Shown piece after piece: positions 1 to 7,206 of a stretch of DNA of 64,000 nt (the stretch's first letter is position 1; every line of letters begins with the position of its first letter). Under the pieces are notes generated by a model, which was given only the letters and a program-made list of their open reading frames with translations, was not told the DNA's origin and did no database searches. The stretch spans positions 62,001-126,000 of the forward strand of contig NZ_FNJD01000005.1 in NCBI RefSeq assembly GCF_900103185.1, read 5' to 3'. The DNA is from Sulfitobacter litoralis (lineage in GTDB: Bacteria; Pseudomonadota; Alphaproteobacteria; Rhodobacterales; Rhodobacteraceae). Both the position numbers and the translations under genes were made by a program.

Positions 1-220
1 CGAGCAGCGCAACAAAGGTGTCTTTCCACGTGTCAGCCGTACCGCGAAACGGAATATAGCTGCGCGGGTGGAACCAGAAGGCCCGATCGCCTGCATTGAA
101 CCCCACGCGCCAGACCTGCGCACCCGCCAGACGAAGCATCTTGCCCAGTCGGTTAAAGAAGGGGCCATGCGGCCCTTGCAGGAAAAGGAAGACCCGGTCA
201 CGGGGTGCTGCGGCGTTCAT
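1..220 (-). CDS. Capsular polysaccharide export protein, KpsS-like (N-terminal part, cut by window edge)
   Basis: This is the first 73 codons of a minus-strand gene whose remainder lies beyond the left edge. The product starts MNAAAPRDRVFLFLQGPHGP and continues with FFNRLGKMLR, AQVWRVGFNAGD and FWFHP, the typical opening of KpsS/LipB-type capsule polysaccharide proteins, which act in the cytoplasm during assembly and export of capsule. The ATG is at 218-220. It diverges from ribE, with 135 bp between the start codons. The family call rests on the N-terminal pattern only; the catalytic body is not visible, so exact function is open. Confidence 0.7.
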   Translation of the reverse strand, partial: MNAAAPRDRVFLFLQGPHGPFFNRLGKMLRLAGAQVWRVGFNAGDRAFWFHPRSYIPFRGTADTWKDTFVALL

Positions 221-355
221 GGTTAGCTTTCAGTTTACCTTGTTCATCACACAGACAAACACCTGATACCGGCGAAAATGTGGCGTGTCTGTGGACTTGT
301 CATGCTGATGGCAGAGGTCTACTTCGGTAGCGATCACTATAGAAGAGGCACGCGC

Positions 356-943
356 ATGTTTACAGGTATTATCACGGATATCGGAAAGATCTCCAAGCTC
401 GAACAGCAGGGGGATCTGCGTGCACGGATCGAAACGGGCTATGATACCGACGGTATAGACATGGGCGCGTCGATCGCGAGCGACGGCGTCTGTCTGACGG
501 TCGTCGATCTGGGTCCCGATTGGTACGAGGTGCAGATCAGCGCGGAGACCGTGGACAAGACCAACCTTGGCGCATGGGAGGTCGGGCGGAGGCTAAATCT
601 TGAACGCGCTCTGAAGGTCGGTGACGAATTGGGCGGGCATATTGTGTCGGGCCATGTCGACGGCGTCGCCGAAGTGGTGGCGCTGCGCGATGAGGGCGAC
701 AGCACCCGTGTGACCCTGCGCGCGCCCAAAGATCTTGCCAGGTACATTGCGCCCAAAGGATCGGTCGCGTTGAATGGCACATCGCTGACCGTGAACGAGG
801 TCGATGGCTGTGATTTCGGGATCAACTTCATCCCCCACACCAAAGAGGTCACGACCTGGGGCGATGTTGACGTAGGGGACCGGATCAACCTCGAGATCGA
901 CACATTGGCCCGCTATGTGGCGCGGTTGTCAGAGATGTCCTGA
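356..943 (+). CDS. ribE: Riboflavin synthase, alpha chain
   Basis: It converts two molecules of 6,7-dimethyl-8-ribityllumazine into riboflavin plus the pyrimidinedione that RibH re-uses. The 195-residue product has the two repeated lumazine-binding barrels of the family: MFTGIITDIG opens the first, SDGVCLTV (residues 42-49) recurs as LNGTSLTV (139-146), and GHIVSGHVDG (94-103) opens the second. I chose the ATG at 356 because MFTGII is the family start and AGAAGAGG precedes it; an upstream in-frame ATG at 278 would add 26 unrelated residues. It leads the ribE-ribBA-ribH-nusB cluster. The leader shows no FMN riboswitch. Confidence 0.95.
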   Translation: MFTGIITDIGKISKLEQQGDLRARIETGYDTDGIDMGASIASDGVCLTVVDLGPDWYEVQISAETVDKTNLGAWEVGRRLNLERALKVGDELGGHIVSGHVDGVAEVVALRDEGDSTRVTLRAPKDLARYIAPKGSVALNGTSLTVNEVDGCDFGINFIPHTKEVTTWGDVDVGDRINLEIDTLARYVARLSEMS

Positions 944-1218
944 TTGCCGCTGCTCTGCTTGCACGCACGAACGGCGGGCGAATCCCTTTGCTTGTCAGGG
1001 GGCTTAGGCGTATTTTGTAGCCGATAGCGCTGCCCGTGCAGGGCAGGGGGCTGGCGCGGCGGGTTGCTCTTACAGCGATGAACGCAGGGCACAGCGCCGG
1101 CTGATGGTGCGGATTTGAGTTTATTTGGCAAAATGAAGCACGGGCGGGGGCTGCCCCGCTCTGGCAAAGACGCGTGGGGTGGGGTATGTGCCTTGGCAAC
1201 AAAGAGTGAGGTGAGCCC
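944..1218. other. ribE-ribBA intergenic region with GC-rich hairpin
   Basis: This 275-bp gap within the riboflavin cluster holds no gene I can support. It contains a GC-rich inverted repeat, GCGGGG (1144-1149) with CCCCGC (1154-1159), without a following T-run, and CTGCC..GGCAG near 1031-1047. I looked for the conserved blocks of the FMN riboswitch and did not find them. The stretch may carry a separate promoter for ribBA. Confidence 0.4.
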
Positions 1219-2343
1219 ATGCAATTTGAAACGCCCGGACCCGTCGAGGCTGAATTGGCGGATACCATCGCGCCCATCGAAGAGATCATCGAAGAAGCCC
1301 GTCAGGGGCGTATGTTCGTGTTGGTCGATCACGAGGACCGCGAGAACGAAGGCGATCTGGTGATCCCGGCGCAGTTTGCGGACGCTGATGCGATCAACTT
1401 TATGGCCACCCACGGGCGGGGTTTGATCTGTCTGCCAATGACTGAAGAACGCGTCAATACTTTGGGTCTGCCAATGATGGCGGTGAATAACTCTGCCCGT
1501 CACGAGACGGCTTTTACCGTGTCGATCGAGGCGCGTGAGGGCGTGACCACCGGGATCTCGGCTGCGGATCGGGCGCTGACGGTCAAAGTCGCCATAGACG
1601 AAGACAAAGGTGCCGTTGATATCGCCACACCGGGGCACGTGTTTCCGTTGCGGGCACGCGACGGCGGGGTCTTGGTGCGGGCTGGACATACCGAGGCGGC
1701 CGTCGATATTTCGCGTCTGGCGGGTCTGCATCCGTCGGGCGTAATTTGCGAGATTATGAAGGAAGACGGCACCATGGCGCGCCTGCCTGATCTTGTCGCC
1801 TTCTGCCAGCAACATAAGATGAAAATCGGGACGATCAGCGATCTGATCGCCTACCGCCACAAACATGATAACCTATTGGTTGAACGTGACAGCCGGACTG
1901 TGACCTCCGCTTATGGCGGCGACTGGAAGATGCAGATTTTCACCGACGAGATCAGCGGCACCGATCACGTTGCGCTGTCAAAGGGCGATATCACTACGGA
2001 TGAGCCTGTTCTGGTTCGGACCCACGCGATCAATGCGCTTGAAGATATCTTGGGCCTTGGCCCAAGCCCCGCTGACGAATTGCCTCGTGCAATGCAGATT
2101 ATCGCTGAGGAAGGCCGCGGTGCGGTATTGCTGTTCCGCGACCCCGATCCGCGTTTGCGTTTCGAAGACGAAGAGGACGACCGTCCCCGTACCGTCAAAC
2201 GGACCGGTCTGGGGTCGCAGATCATGGCGAGCCTTGGCCTGCACAAGCTGATCTTGCTGACCGACAACCCCGATACCCGTTATCTGGGGCTGGACGCCTA
2301 TGACCTTAGCATCGTGGGCACGCGCCCGATCACGCAGGAGTAA
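1219..2343 (+). CDS. ribBA: 3,4-dihydroxy-2-butanone-4-phosphate synthase with degenerate GTP cyclohydrolase II domain
   Basis: The N-terminal half (residues about 15-212) is a complete RibB domain that makes dihydroxybutanone phosphate from ribulose 5-phosphate; EDRENEGD (39-46), HTEA (157-160) and PSGVICEIM (172-180) are the acidic, metal and substrate motifs. The C-terminal half (about 215-374) has the RibA fold outline, with [15 protein letters not shown] and [10 protein letters not shown], but has no cysteine at all after Cys196. It therefore lacks the three zinc-binding cysteines and the QEGRGIG loop of active GTP cyclohydrolase II. I infer that only the RibB reaction is catalysed. Hybrids of this type (RibBX) are known in Proteobacteria. 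GAGGTGAG lies before the ATG. The gene ends 5 bp before ribH. Confidence 0.92.
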   Translation: MQFETPGPVEAELADTIAPIEEIIEEARQGRMFVLVDHEDRENEGDLVIPAQFADADAINFMATHGRGLICLPMTEERVNTLGLPMMAVNNSARHETAFTVSIEAREGVTTGISAADRALTVKVAIDEDKGAVDIATPGHVFPLRARDGGVLVRAGHTEAAVDISRLAGLHPSGVICEIMKEDGTMARLPDLVAFCQQHKMKIGTISDLIAYRHKHDNLLVERDSRTVTSAYGGDWKMQIFTDEISGTDHVALSKGDITTDEPVLVRTHAINALEDILGLGPSPADELPRAMQIIAEEGRGAVLLFRDPDPRLRFEDEEDDRPRTVKRTGLGSQIMASLGLHKLILLTDNPDTRYLGLDAYDLSIVGTRPITQE

Positions 2344-2348
2344 GTGCA

Positions 2349-2897
2349 ATGGCTGCTGGAAATCACACCACGCTGACGACCCCGAAATTCGAGACGCCTG
2401 TTAAGGTTTTGATCGTCATTTCGCCCTACTACTCGGATATCGCCGAAGGGCTGTTGAAGGGGGCCAAAGCTGAACTTGAGGCTGCAGGGGCCGCGTGGGA
2501 CGTGGTGGAAATGCCCGGCGCGCTAGAGATACCGACCGCCATCGGCATCTCTGACCGCAAGAGCAATTTTGACGGCTATGTTGCCCTCGGTTGCGTGATC
2601 CGTGGCGAGACGACGCATTACGAGACCGTGTGCAACGATAGCAGCCGCGCGTTGCAGTTGATGGGGTTGCAGGGCATCTGCATCGGCAACGGCATCCTGA
2701 CGGTTGAAAATCATGAACAGGCCGCCGTGCGCGCCGATCCTGATGGGCAAAACAAGGGCGGTGGCGCTGCAGCTGCGGCCTTGCATCTGATCGCGCTGAG
2801 CCGTAAGTGGGGCGACATTCGTAAAGATATCGGTTTCAAGCCCCGCTCGGATGAATATCTGATGGCGGGCAACAATGACGGACCCAAGACAGCATGA
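2349..2897 (+). CDS. ribH: 6,7-dimethyl-8-ribityllumazine synthase
   Basis: Lumazine synthase condenses the RibB product with 5-amino-6-ribitylamino-uracil, giving the substrate of RibE. The 182-residue protein carries the family signatures GALEIP (57-62), GCVIRGETTHYE (81-92, with the general acid/base His90) and GILTVENHEQA (115-125). A C-terminal tail of about 15 residues after the core is slightly longer than usual. The start lies 5 bp after the ribBA stop, and the last four bases overlap the nusB start (ATGA), so translation of the block is probably coupled. Confidence 0.96.
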   Translation: MAAGNHTTLTTPKFETPVKVLIVISPYYSDIAEGLLKGAKAELEAAGAAWDVVEMPGALEIPTAIGISDRKSNFDGYVALGCVIRGETTHYETVCNDSSRALQLMGLQGICIGNGILTVENHEQAAVRADPDGQNKGGGAAAAALHLIALSRKWGDIRKDIGFKPRSDEYLMAGNNDGPKTA

Positions 2898-3373
2898 CAT
2901 CCTCCGCCGGCCTTTCGGGCAATCAAAAACGCAAGATGAAATCAGCTTCGCGGCTTTATGCCGTGCAGGCCTTGTTCCAGATGGAACATTCCTCGCAGAG
3001 CTTTGACACCGTTCGCAAAGAGTTCCTCGAGCACCGCTTTGGCGCGACCTATGACGGTCAGGAAATGATTGACGGCGACATTCGGCATTTTGCGGAATTG
3101 CTTGAGACTGCCGTGAACTATCAGGCGGCGATTGACCAGATGACGGACCGTGCCTTGGTTGCCAAATGGGCCATCGCGCGCATTGACCCTACGTTGCGTG
3201 CGCTCTTTCGCGCCGCCGGCGCTGAACTACGCGAGCAGGAAACCCCGCCCAAAGTCGTGATCAATGAATATGTCGATGTGGCCCGTGCCTTCTTTGAAGG
3301 CGGCGACGAGCCAAAGTTCGTGAATGCCGTTCTGGATCACATGGCCCGCGAGGCGCGCCCCGAAGCATTCTGA
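2894..3373 (+). CDS. nusB: Transcription antitermination protein NusB
   Basis: NusB binds boxA RNA with NusE (S10) and supports antitermination, mainly in rRNA operons. The 159-residue product is of normal length for alphaproteobacteria. It has the basic N-terminal KRKMKSASRLYAVQALFQME segment, the central TDRALVAKWAIARIDPTLRA helix and the conserved VVINEYVDVARAF and KFVNAVLD motifs at the C-terminus. The start overlaps ribH by four bases. A ribH-nusB pair is common in bacteria, and coupling links riboflavin genes to the transcription apparatus only by operon position, not function. Confidence 0.96.
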   Translation: MTSSAGLSGNQKRKMKSASRLYAVQALFQMEHSSQSFDTVRKEFLEHRFGATYDGQEMIDGDIRHFAELLETAVNYQAAIDQMTDRALVAKWAIARIDPTLRALFRAAGAELREQETPPKVVINEYVDVARAFFEGGDEPKFVNAVLDHMAREARPEAF

Positions 3374-3470
3374 TCTGGTCGTACTGTTTGGTCGGTGCGA
3401 ACCGGCAGCCTGCGACGTTTACCTGTAAGAAAGTGTGACGGGACCACCGCTGCCGTTCTGTTGTATATTC

Positions 3471-3622
3471 CCGAGGACCTGTATGTACAGGTGGGCGCCA
3501 GATAAACGAACCAGGGCTCGAACAGAGCCAGCTCCCTCGGATTTGCTTAAGGCCACTGGAATGTAACTTTTACAAACAGGGCAGAACCCGTCACCCCCGT
3601 TAAGTAGGCGCGACGATGGCCT
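3471..3622. ncRNA. Candidate structured RNA between convergent genes
   Basis: The gap between the 3' ends of nusB (+) and the ClpP-fold gene (-) cannot be a leader of either gene, yet it is full of nested complementary segments. CCGAGG (3471-3476) pairs with CCTCGG (3535-3540); inside lie ACCTGTA (3477-3483) with TACAGGT (3486-3492) and GGCTC (3515-3519) with GAGCC (3525-3529), giving a three-way junction. A second domain is closed by AGGCCA (3550-3555) and TGGCCT (3617-3622). I do not recognise the family; a 6S-type RNA was considered but not established, and the strand is not determined. Confidence 0.4.
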
Positions 3623-3637
3623 GCGACAAGGGGTATC

Positions 3638-4405
3638 TTAGCTTGCGTCGGCGTTTTCCACAAAGCGATAGCGGGTCAGCTCTTCGGGCAGCAGCAGATA
3701 GATCTCATCGGGGGGGGTAACCAGCGCGTGTTGCATAACCAACGGGTCGATTCCCATCTGATCCAGATAGGTCATGACCTCTCCCTGACCGCGCTGGATG
3801 TCTCCGACAGCGACAAAGGCGGGCAGCAGGGTGCTTTCGCCGAAAAAGTGCTGATGCACCCCGACAGAAGCATCGTCTGGCACATCGCGGCTGGTGCCTG
3901 CGGCCAATAGATAGGGACAGGCGGAATAGCAGATATCGCCGCTGCGCAGTGCCGTTGTTAGATCGGTATCGCGAAAATACCGCCCCAGACGCAGCGCATC
4001 GCTGACCGAGCCACCGGGGGAGTTCAGGATGACCCCGTCGGGTTGGGGCTTAAGCGCGGTGATCTGTTTTTCGATCCGTTCGGCATCGCCCGCCATAATG
4101 CCGCCTTCCAGCAACACCCGCGCCCCACCTTCGACGACCGTGAGGGTCAGGCGCTTGGGCAGGGGAGCCTCAGGCATGGGGCGGCCGCCGGGGCGGGCGC
4201 GGTCGGGCTGAAAGCGGCGGGTCTGGTCACCAGGTCGTGTCGGCTCTGTCAGACCTGGTGCGCGGGGGGCGAAGCCGGGCAAACGTAACCCGTCGCCAAG
4301 ATCGCCCCAGAACAACATACCGGCCAGTCCAAGCTGAAGCATGAGGACGCCGCCAAGGACTCGGGCGGCGGGTGGACGCTTTGGAGAGTCGCGCAGCGGT
4401 TTCAT
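3638..4405 (-). CDS. ClpP-fold periplasmic serine protease-like protein (COG3904 type)
   Basis: The 255-residue product has a hydrophobic segment at 17-33 that should anchor it or act as a signal, a Pro/Arg-rich linker (about 43-85), then a ClpP/crotonase-like fold. NSPGGSVSDALRLG (128-141) is the oxyanion-hole and helix motif, CYSAC (159-163) places a candidate nucleophile at Ser161, and GVHQHFF (182-188) offers the catalytic histidine. The domain should face the periplasm. Its start overlaps the stop of the upstream membrane gene by four bases, so the two are very likely made together. The substrate is unknown. Confidence 0.7.
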   Translation of the reverse strand: MKPLRDSPKRPPAARVLGGVLMLQLGLAGMLFWGDLGDGLRLPGFAPRAPGLTEPTRPGDQTRRFQPDRARPGGRPMPEAPLPKRLTLTVVEGGARVLLEGGIMAGDAERIEKQITALKPQPDGVILNSPGGSVSDALRLGRYFRDTDLTTALRSGDICYSACPYLLAAGTSRDVPDDASVGVHQHFFGESTLLPAFVAVGDIQRGQGEVMTYLDQMGIDPLVMQHALVTPPDEIYLLLPEELTRYRFVENADAS

Positions 4406-5739
4406 GTGGTCTTGGACGGTGTCGACGTGACCGTGGTGTCCGCTGCGATATCAGGCGTTTGGATGGCATCGGACGCATTCGCATCCGGTGTGGGGGTGTC
4501 CACGATTGGCACACCCTTCATTGCTGCATCCATGTCGCGCATTGCCAGCACGGCGGCACGTAGTTCGGCCAACGTCAGTGTTTCTTCGATGGCGGCGCCC
4601 TCGCGGCCTTCGCGGATCGCTCCTTGGGTGATCGCAAGGATAAAGACCAGCACGGCGGGCAGCAGATCAATCGCGATGGCACCGGCCCAGGAGGGGATAA
4701 AGTTACGCGCATATTTAATGACGGCATCCGCGCTGGAAATTGGCGTATAAGTCGTCTCTGTCGGTGGGGCCATGGCCAACACGTCTTGAGCCGCGCGTTC
4801 TAGCGTCGCGGCACGTTGGGCCAGCACCTCGAGCACGGCAGTGATGGTAGAGGCCTGATTGCCGCGAACCTCGACGCTGCTGCCGTCCAGCTCGGGCAGA
4901 ACGACTGAAGCCGACAAATCCTGCGCGGCACGTTCGACAAGCGGGGCCACAGACAGTTGGCGCAATCGTGTGATCAGCCCCGCAAGCCGTACAGCCTGCT
5001 CCGAAAACTCAACCGATCGCGCTTCAACGGGCCCGGGTTCAACAGTAAGGGCACGCATCCGGCTTAGGATCTGGTTGCCCTCGACAAAGGCGTCGCTCAC
5101 CAGTGGCGTCTGGGTGGCGATCTGAGCTTCCAGCCCCGACAGCTCTGCCGATTTCTGGCGCAGCACGCGAAACACAGCGCCCCGACCGGCCAGCCCTGAC
5201 AGCCCGCCGGTGGCCTCTTGTTCGCTTAGATCCTCGAAGCTTTGCCGCACGCGGGCCACGTCCCGTTCGAGCCCTTGGGCCGAAAGGGTGATCTCGTGCG
5301 CGCGCTCCAGCGATCCTTGGTAATCCTGTACGGTTTCGGCCAGATGTTGTTCCACCGCGGCTGAGCCAGCAAGGGCGGCTGCGTTCAGCCAGCTCGACAT
5401 GGCGATAATCGCCACGGCCCCGAGCGACATCGCTCCCAGCAGACCGACCCGTGCCCGGGCACTGCGCACTGCCGGAAACAGGCGCAGCATATAGGACCAG
5501 AATACAAAAATGCCGACGGACACTGCCGCAGAATATGCGATGGCTGCAAACGCTGACATCGCGCCGTTATCATCCAACAAAGAGGACACCCCAAGATAGG
5601 TGTAGATGCCCGATGCCACAGCCAACACCCCAAGCGCTGTGCCCGAAAACGTATCAAGCCAGCCCAGATGCCCTTCAAGCTCGCGGGCGTAGCGGATGCC
5701 GCGCTGCTGATGTGTCGAATTTTCGCCGTCGCGCGCCAT
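4402..5739 (-). CDS. Four-helix membrane protein with long coiled-coil domain, function unknown
   Basis: I do not recognise a named family. The 445-residue product has three hydrophobic segments near the N-terminus (about 31-51, 61-88, 97-118), a mostly helical, Glu/Gln/Ala-rich stretch (about 125-345) with coiled-coil character, a fourth membrane segment (about 351-375) and an acidic Thr/Asp-rich tail of about 70 residues. The helical domain lies between membrane segments three and four, so it forms one large extramembrane module. The gene is first in a two-gene unit with the ClpP-fold protein and overlaps it by four bases. A scaffold or partner role for that protease-like protein is inference. 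Confidence 0.6.
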   Translation of the reverse strand: MARDGENSTHQQRGIRYARELEGHLGWLDTFSGTALGVLAVASGIYTYLGVSSLLDDNGAMSAFAAIAYSAAVSVGIFVFWSYMLRLFPAVRSARARVGLLGAMSLGAVAIIAMSSWLNAAALAGSAAVEQHLAETVQDYQGSLERAHEITLSAQGLERDVARVRQSFEDLSEQEATGGLSGLAGRGAVFRVLRQKSAELSGLEAQIATQTPLVSDAFVEGNQILSRMRALTVEPGPVEARSVEFSEQAVRLAGLITRLRQLSVAPLVERAAQDLSASVVLPELDGSSVEVRGNQASTITAVLEVLAQRAATLERAAQDVLAMAPPTETTYTPISSADAVIKYARNFIPSWAGAIAIDLLPAVLVFILAITQGAIREGREGAAIEETLTLAELRAAVLAMRDMDAAMKGVPIVDTPTPDANASDAIQTPDIAADTTVTSTPSKTT

Positions 5740-5806
5740 ATAACCACCTTGTTTTCTTTTGAACTAGATAGGTTGCAGACTGAAGATTACCAAGCGCTTG
5801 CTTGAT

Positions 5807-5821
5807 GTTCATGAATTGTTC
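5807..5821. promoter_or_regulatory. LexA (SOS) box upstream of mmcB
   Basis: GTTC (5807-5810), seven bases, then GTTC (5818-5821) is an exact match to the alphaproteobacterial LexA operator GTTC-N7-GTTC. It ends 11 bp before the mmcB start codon, where bound LexA would block transcription. I found no second match in the other intergenic regions I examined. Confidence 0.8.
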
Positions 5822-5832
5822 ATATTGCGGTC

Positions 5833-6300
5833 ATGACCCAGACCACCCTGATGACCGCCCCATCCTTGCAACCCGGACAGCTCATTGCCCGTGGCGTGAC
5901 GCGCCAGCTTGCGGCGCTTGGCTTTGCCAGCGTGGAAGAACTGGTGCCGACACGTGGGCTGCGCGTAGATGTCATGGCACTCGGACCCAAAGGGGAAATC
6001 TGGATCGTTGAATGTAAGTCCAGCCGCGCCGATTTCATGTCGGACAGCAAATGGGATGGCTATCTGGAATGGGCGGACAGGTTCTTTTGGGCCGTGGATG
6101 CCGATTTCGACATTGACCTTTTACCCGAAGATACCGGTCTGTTTGTCGGCGACAGCTACGGTGCTGAGCTGCTGCGCATGGGCCCTGAAAAGCGACTTGC
6201 AGCGGCGCGCCGTAAGAAAATGACGCATCTCTTCGCTACGCACGCCGCACGGCGGTTGCATTTGTTGCGCGACCCCCATGCGATGCCGCAATGGGGATAG
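5833..6300 (+). CDS. mmcB: MmcB family DNA repair protein
   Basis: The 155-residue product matches the alphaproteobacterial MmcB family, which carries a PD-(D/E)XK nuclease-like fold and is induced as part of the DNA damage response. Visible are LRVDVMALGPKGEIWIVECK (about 44-63), where the acidic residue and the ECK lysine fit the nuclease core, followed by SRADFMSDSKWDGYLEWADRF. The basic C-terminal half (KRLAAARRKK) may bind DNA. The LexA box directly in front supports SOS control. The gene stands alone, diverging from the membrane-protein unit; the ribosome-binding site is weak. Confidence 0.85.
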   Translation: MTQTTLMTAPSLQPGQLIARGVTRQLAALGFASVEELVPTRGLRVDVMALGPKGEIWIVECKSSRADFMSDSKWDGYLEWADRFFWAVDADFDIDLLPEDTGLFVGDSYGAELLRMGPEKRLAAARRKKMTHLFATHAARRLHLLRDPHAMPQWG

Positions 6301-6312
6301 CGCGATCCACCA

Positions 6313-6337
6313 TTCCAAATGGAAAATATCCCGGGGG
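6313..6337. repeat. Intergenic repeat, copy A
   Basis: TTCCAAATGG at one end and ATCCCGGGGG at the other make a 25-bp unit. Its reverse complement recurs with 21 of 25 identities at 57915-57939, and its TTCCAAATG end recurs at 9796 and 61507. GCCCC..GGGGC (about 6342-6359) forms a hairpin next to it. It lies between the 3' ends of mmcB and the DUF6324 gene. Confidence 0.55.
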
Positions 6338-6390
6338 AACCGCGCCCCAGCACGGTGGGGCCTGGCCCCTGCCGGAAGGTGCAGTTTAGC

Positions 6391-6591
6391 TTAACGCTTG
6401 GCTTTGGCTGCCTTGCCCGCGCGATGCGCTGCGGCCATGATCTCTTCCGCGATTTCAACCGCTTCGTCCGGGGTGAAGTCCATCGGAATTTCAATCCCGC
6501 CTTCTGCTTCGATGAACAGCCGTACCATGCCCTTATCGGTCGGACCGATCTGCAGGTTGGCTTCAATGTCGCGTTCTGTGTCAATGCCCAT
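6391..6591 (-). CDS. Small conserved protein, DUF6324 type
   Basis: A 66-residue acidic protein beginning MGIDTERDIEANLQIG, with a beta-rich first half (MVRLFIEAEGGIEIPMDF) and a helical second half (PDEAVEIAEEIMAAAHRAG) ending in a basic AKAKR tail. I chose the ATG at 6591 because GGAG sits eight bases upstream and the family begins here; an in-frame start at 6693 would add a Cys/His-rich stretch with no family support. It is a short cytosolic protein known from Rhodobacterales genomes, without an assigned function. It is convergent with mmcB. Confidence 0.7.
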   Translation of the reverse strand: MGIDTERDIEANLQIGPTDKGMVRLFIEAEGGIEIPMDFTPDEAVEIAEEIMAAAHRAGKAAKAKR

Positions 6592-6739
6592 GAGGTTTCT
6601 CCGAAACTGTGTCAGATCCCGTACCGCGCAACGATGCAAATGGCAAGTTTCTGCGTTTTCTGCGATGTGCGGACAAATCTGATTTTGCGGCACTTAGGGG
6701 CTTGCATTCCTTTTTCATGGGCGCTAGATCGACCGCAGT

Positions 6740-6816
6740 GCCGCCTTAGCTCAGTTGGTTAGAGCGCCTGATTGTGGATCAGGAGGTCCCTGGTTCGAGA
6801 CCAGGAGGTGGTACCA
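6740..6816 (+). tRNA. tRNA-His (GTG anticodon), lacking encoded G-1
   Basis: The cloverleaf is complete: acceptor GCCGCCT pairs with AGGTGGT, the anticodon arm is CCTGA-TTGTGGA-TCAGG, the T arm is CCTGG-TTCGAGA-CCAGG, and CCA is encoded (6814-6816). The discriminator is A73 (6813), and the base before G1 is T (6739), so the gene does not encode the G-1 residue found in most tRNA-His. Loss of G-1 with A73 is an established feature of many alphaproteobacteria. Confidence 0.95.
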
Positions 6817-6921
6817 CTACCCCCCCCCAAAAAAAATCCGATATCGCCTTTAGCACGCCTATCAGCTCATATGCTGAGTCCGACGTTCTAAAGCATCACG
6901 GTCGCCAAGGGGTTTCGAGGA

Positions 6922-7206
6922 CTATTTAATCGCTACACTTTGACGCAGTTCGCCAGTCATTCTGTCGAAGATCAGAATCACATCGTCTTTCGTCACGACA
7001 GCATACCAGTCGGGGCCTTGGGTGAACGTCACTGCTTTTGCGCCATCGGGCAGAGTAACAGACGTCGGTAAATCAGGGCTCTTGTTCGAGAAGCGGATGA
7101 CAAGTAGCCCGATCACGACTAGAAGGCCGAAAATCATTGTGGCGGTCAGCACCGTCACCAGCCGCCGCAGGAATTTGATGTTCGGGGGCTCGGAAGGATC
7201 AGTCAT
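6922..7206 (-). CDS. Small single-span membrane protein, DUF6476 type
   Basis: The 94-residue product has a short cytoplasmic N-terminus, one membrane helix (about 16-40) and a beta-rich domain of about 50 residues (LPDGAKAVTFTQGPDWYAVV, DVILIFDRMTGEL) that should face the periplasm. It matches a small family found beside rluD in Rhodobacterales. Its start codon (7204-7206) shares the bases CATG with the divergent rluD start, so each gene's promoter must lie inside the other's reading frame or further away. Function unknown. Confidence 0.7.
   Translation of the reverse strand: MTDPSEPPNIKFLRRLVTVLTATMIFGLLVVIGLLVIRFSNKSPDLPTSVTLPDGAKAVTFTQGPDWYAVVTKDDVILIFDRMTGELRQSVAIK

Noticed and set aside
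944-1218. FMN riboswitch before ribBA or ribE
   Set aside because: I compared both leaders with the conserved blocks of the RFN element and found no match, only GC-rich hairpins.
3471-3540. tRNA or tmRNA acceptor piece in the structured gap
   Set aside because: The hairpin loop with TTCGA-like bases has a five-base loop and no acceptor stem or CCA, so neither class fits.
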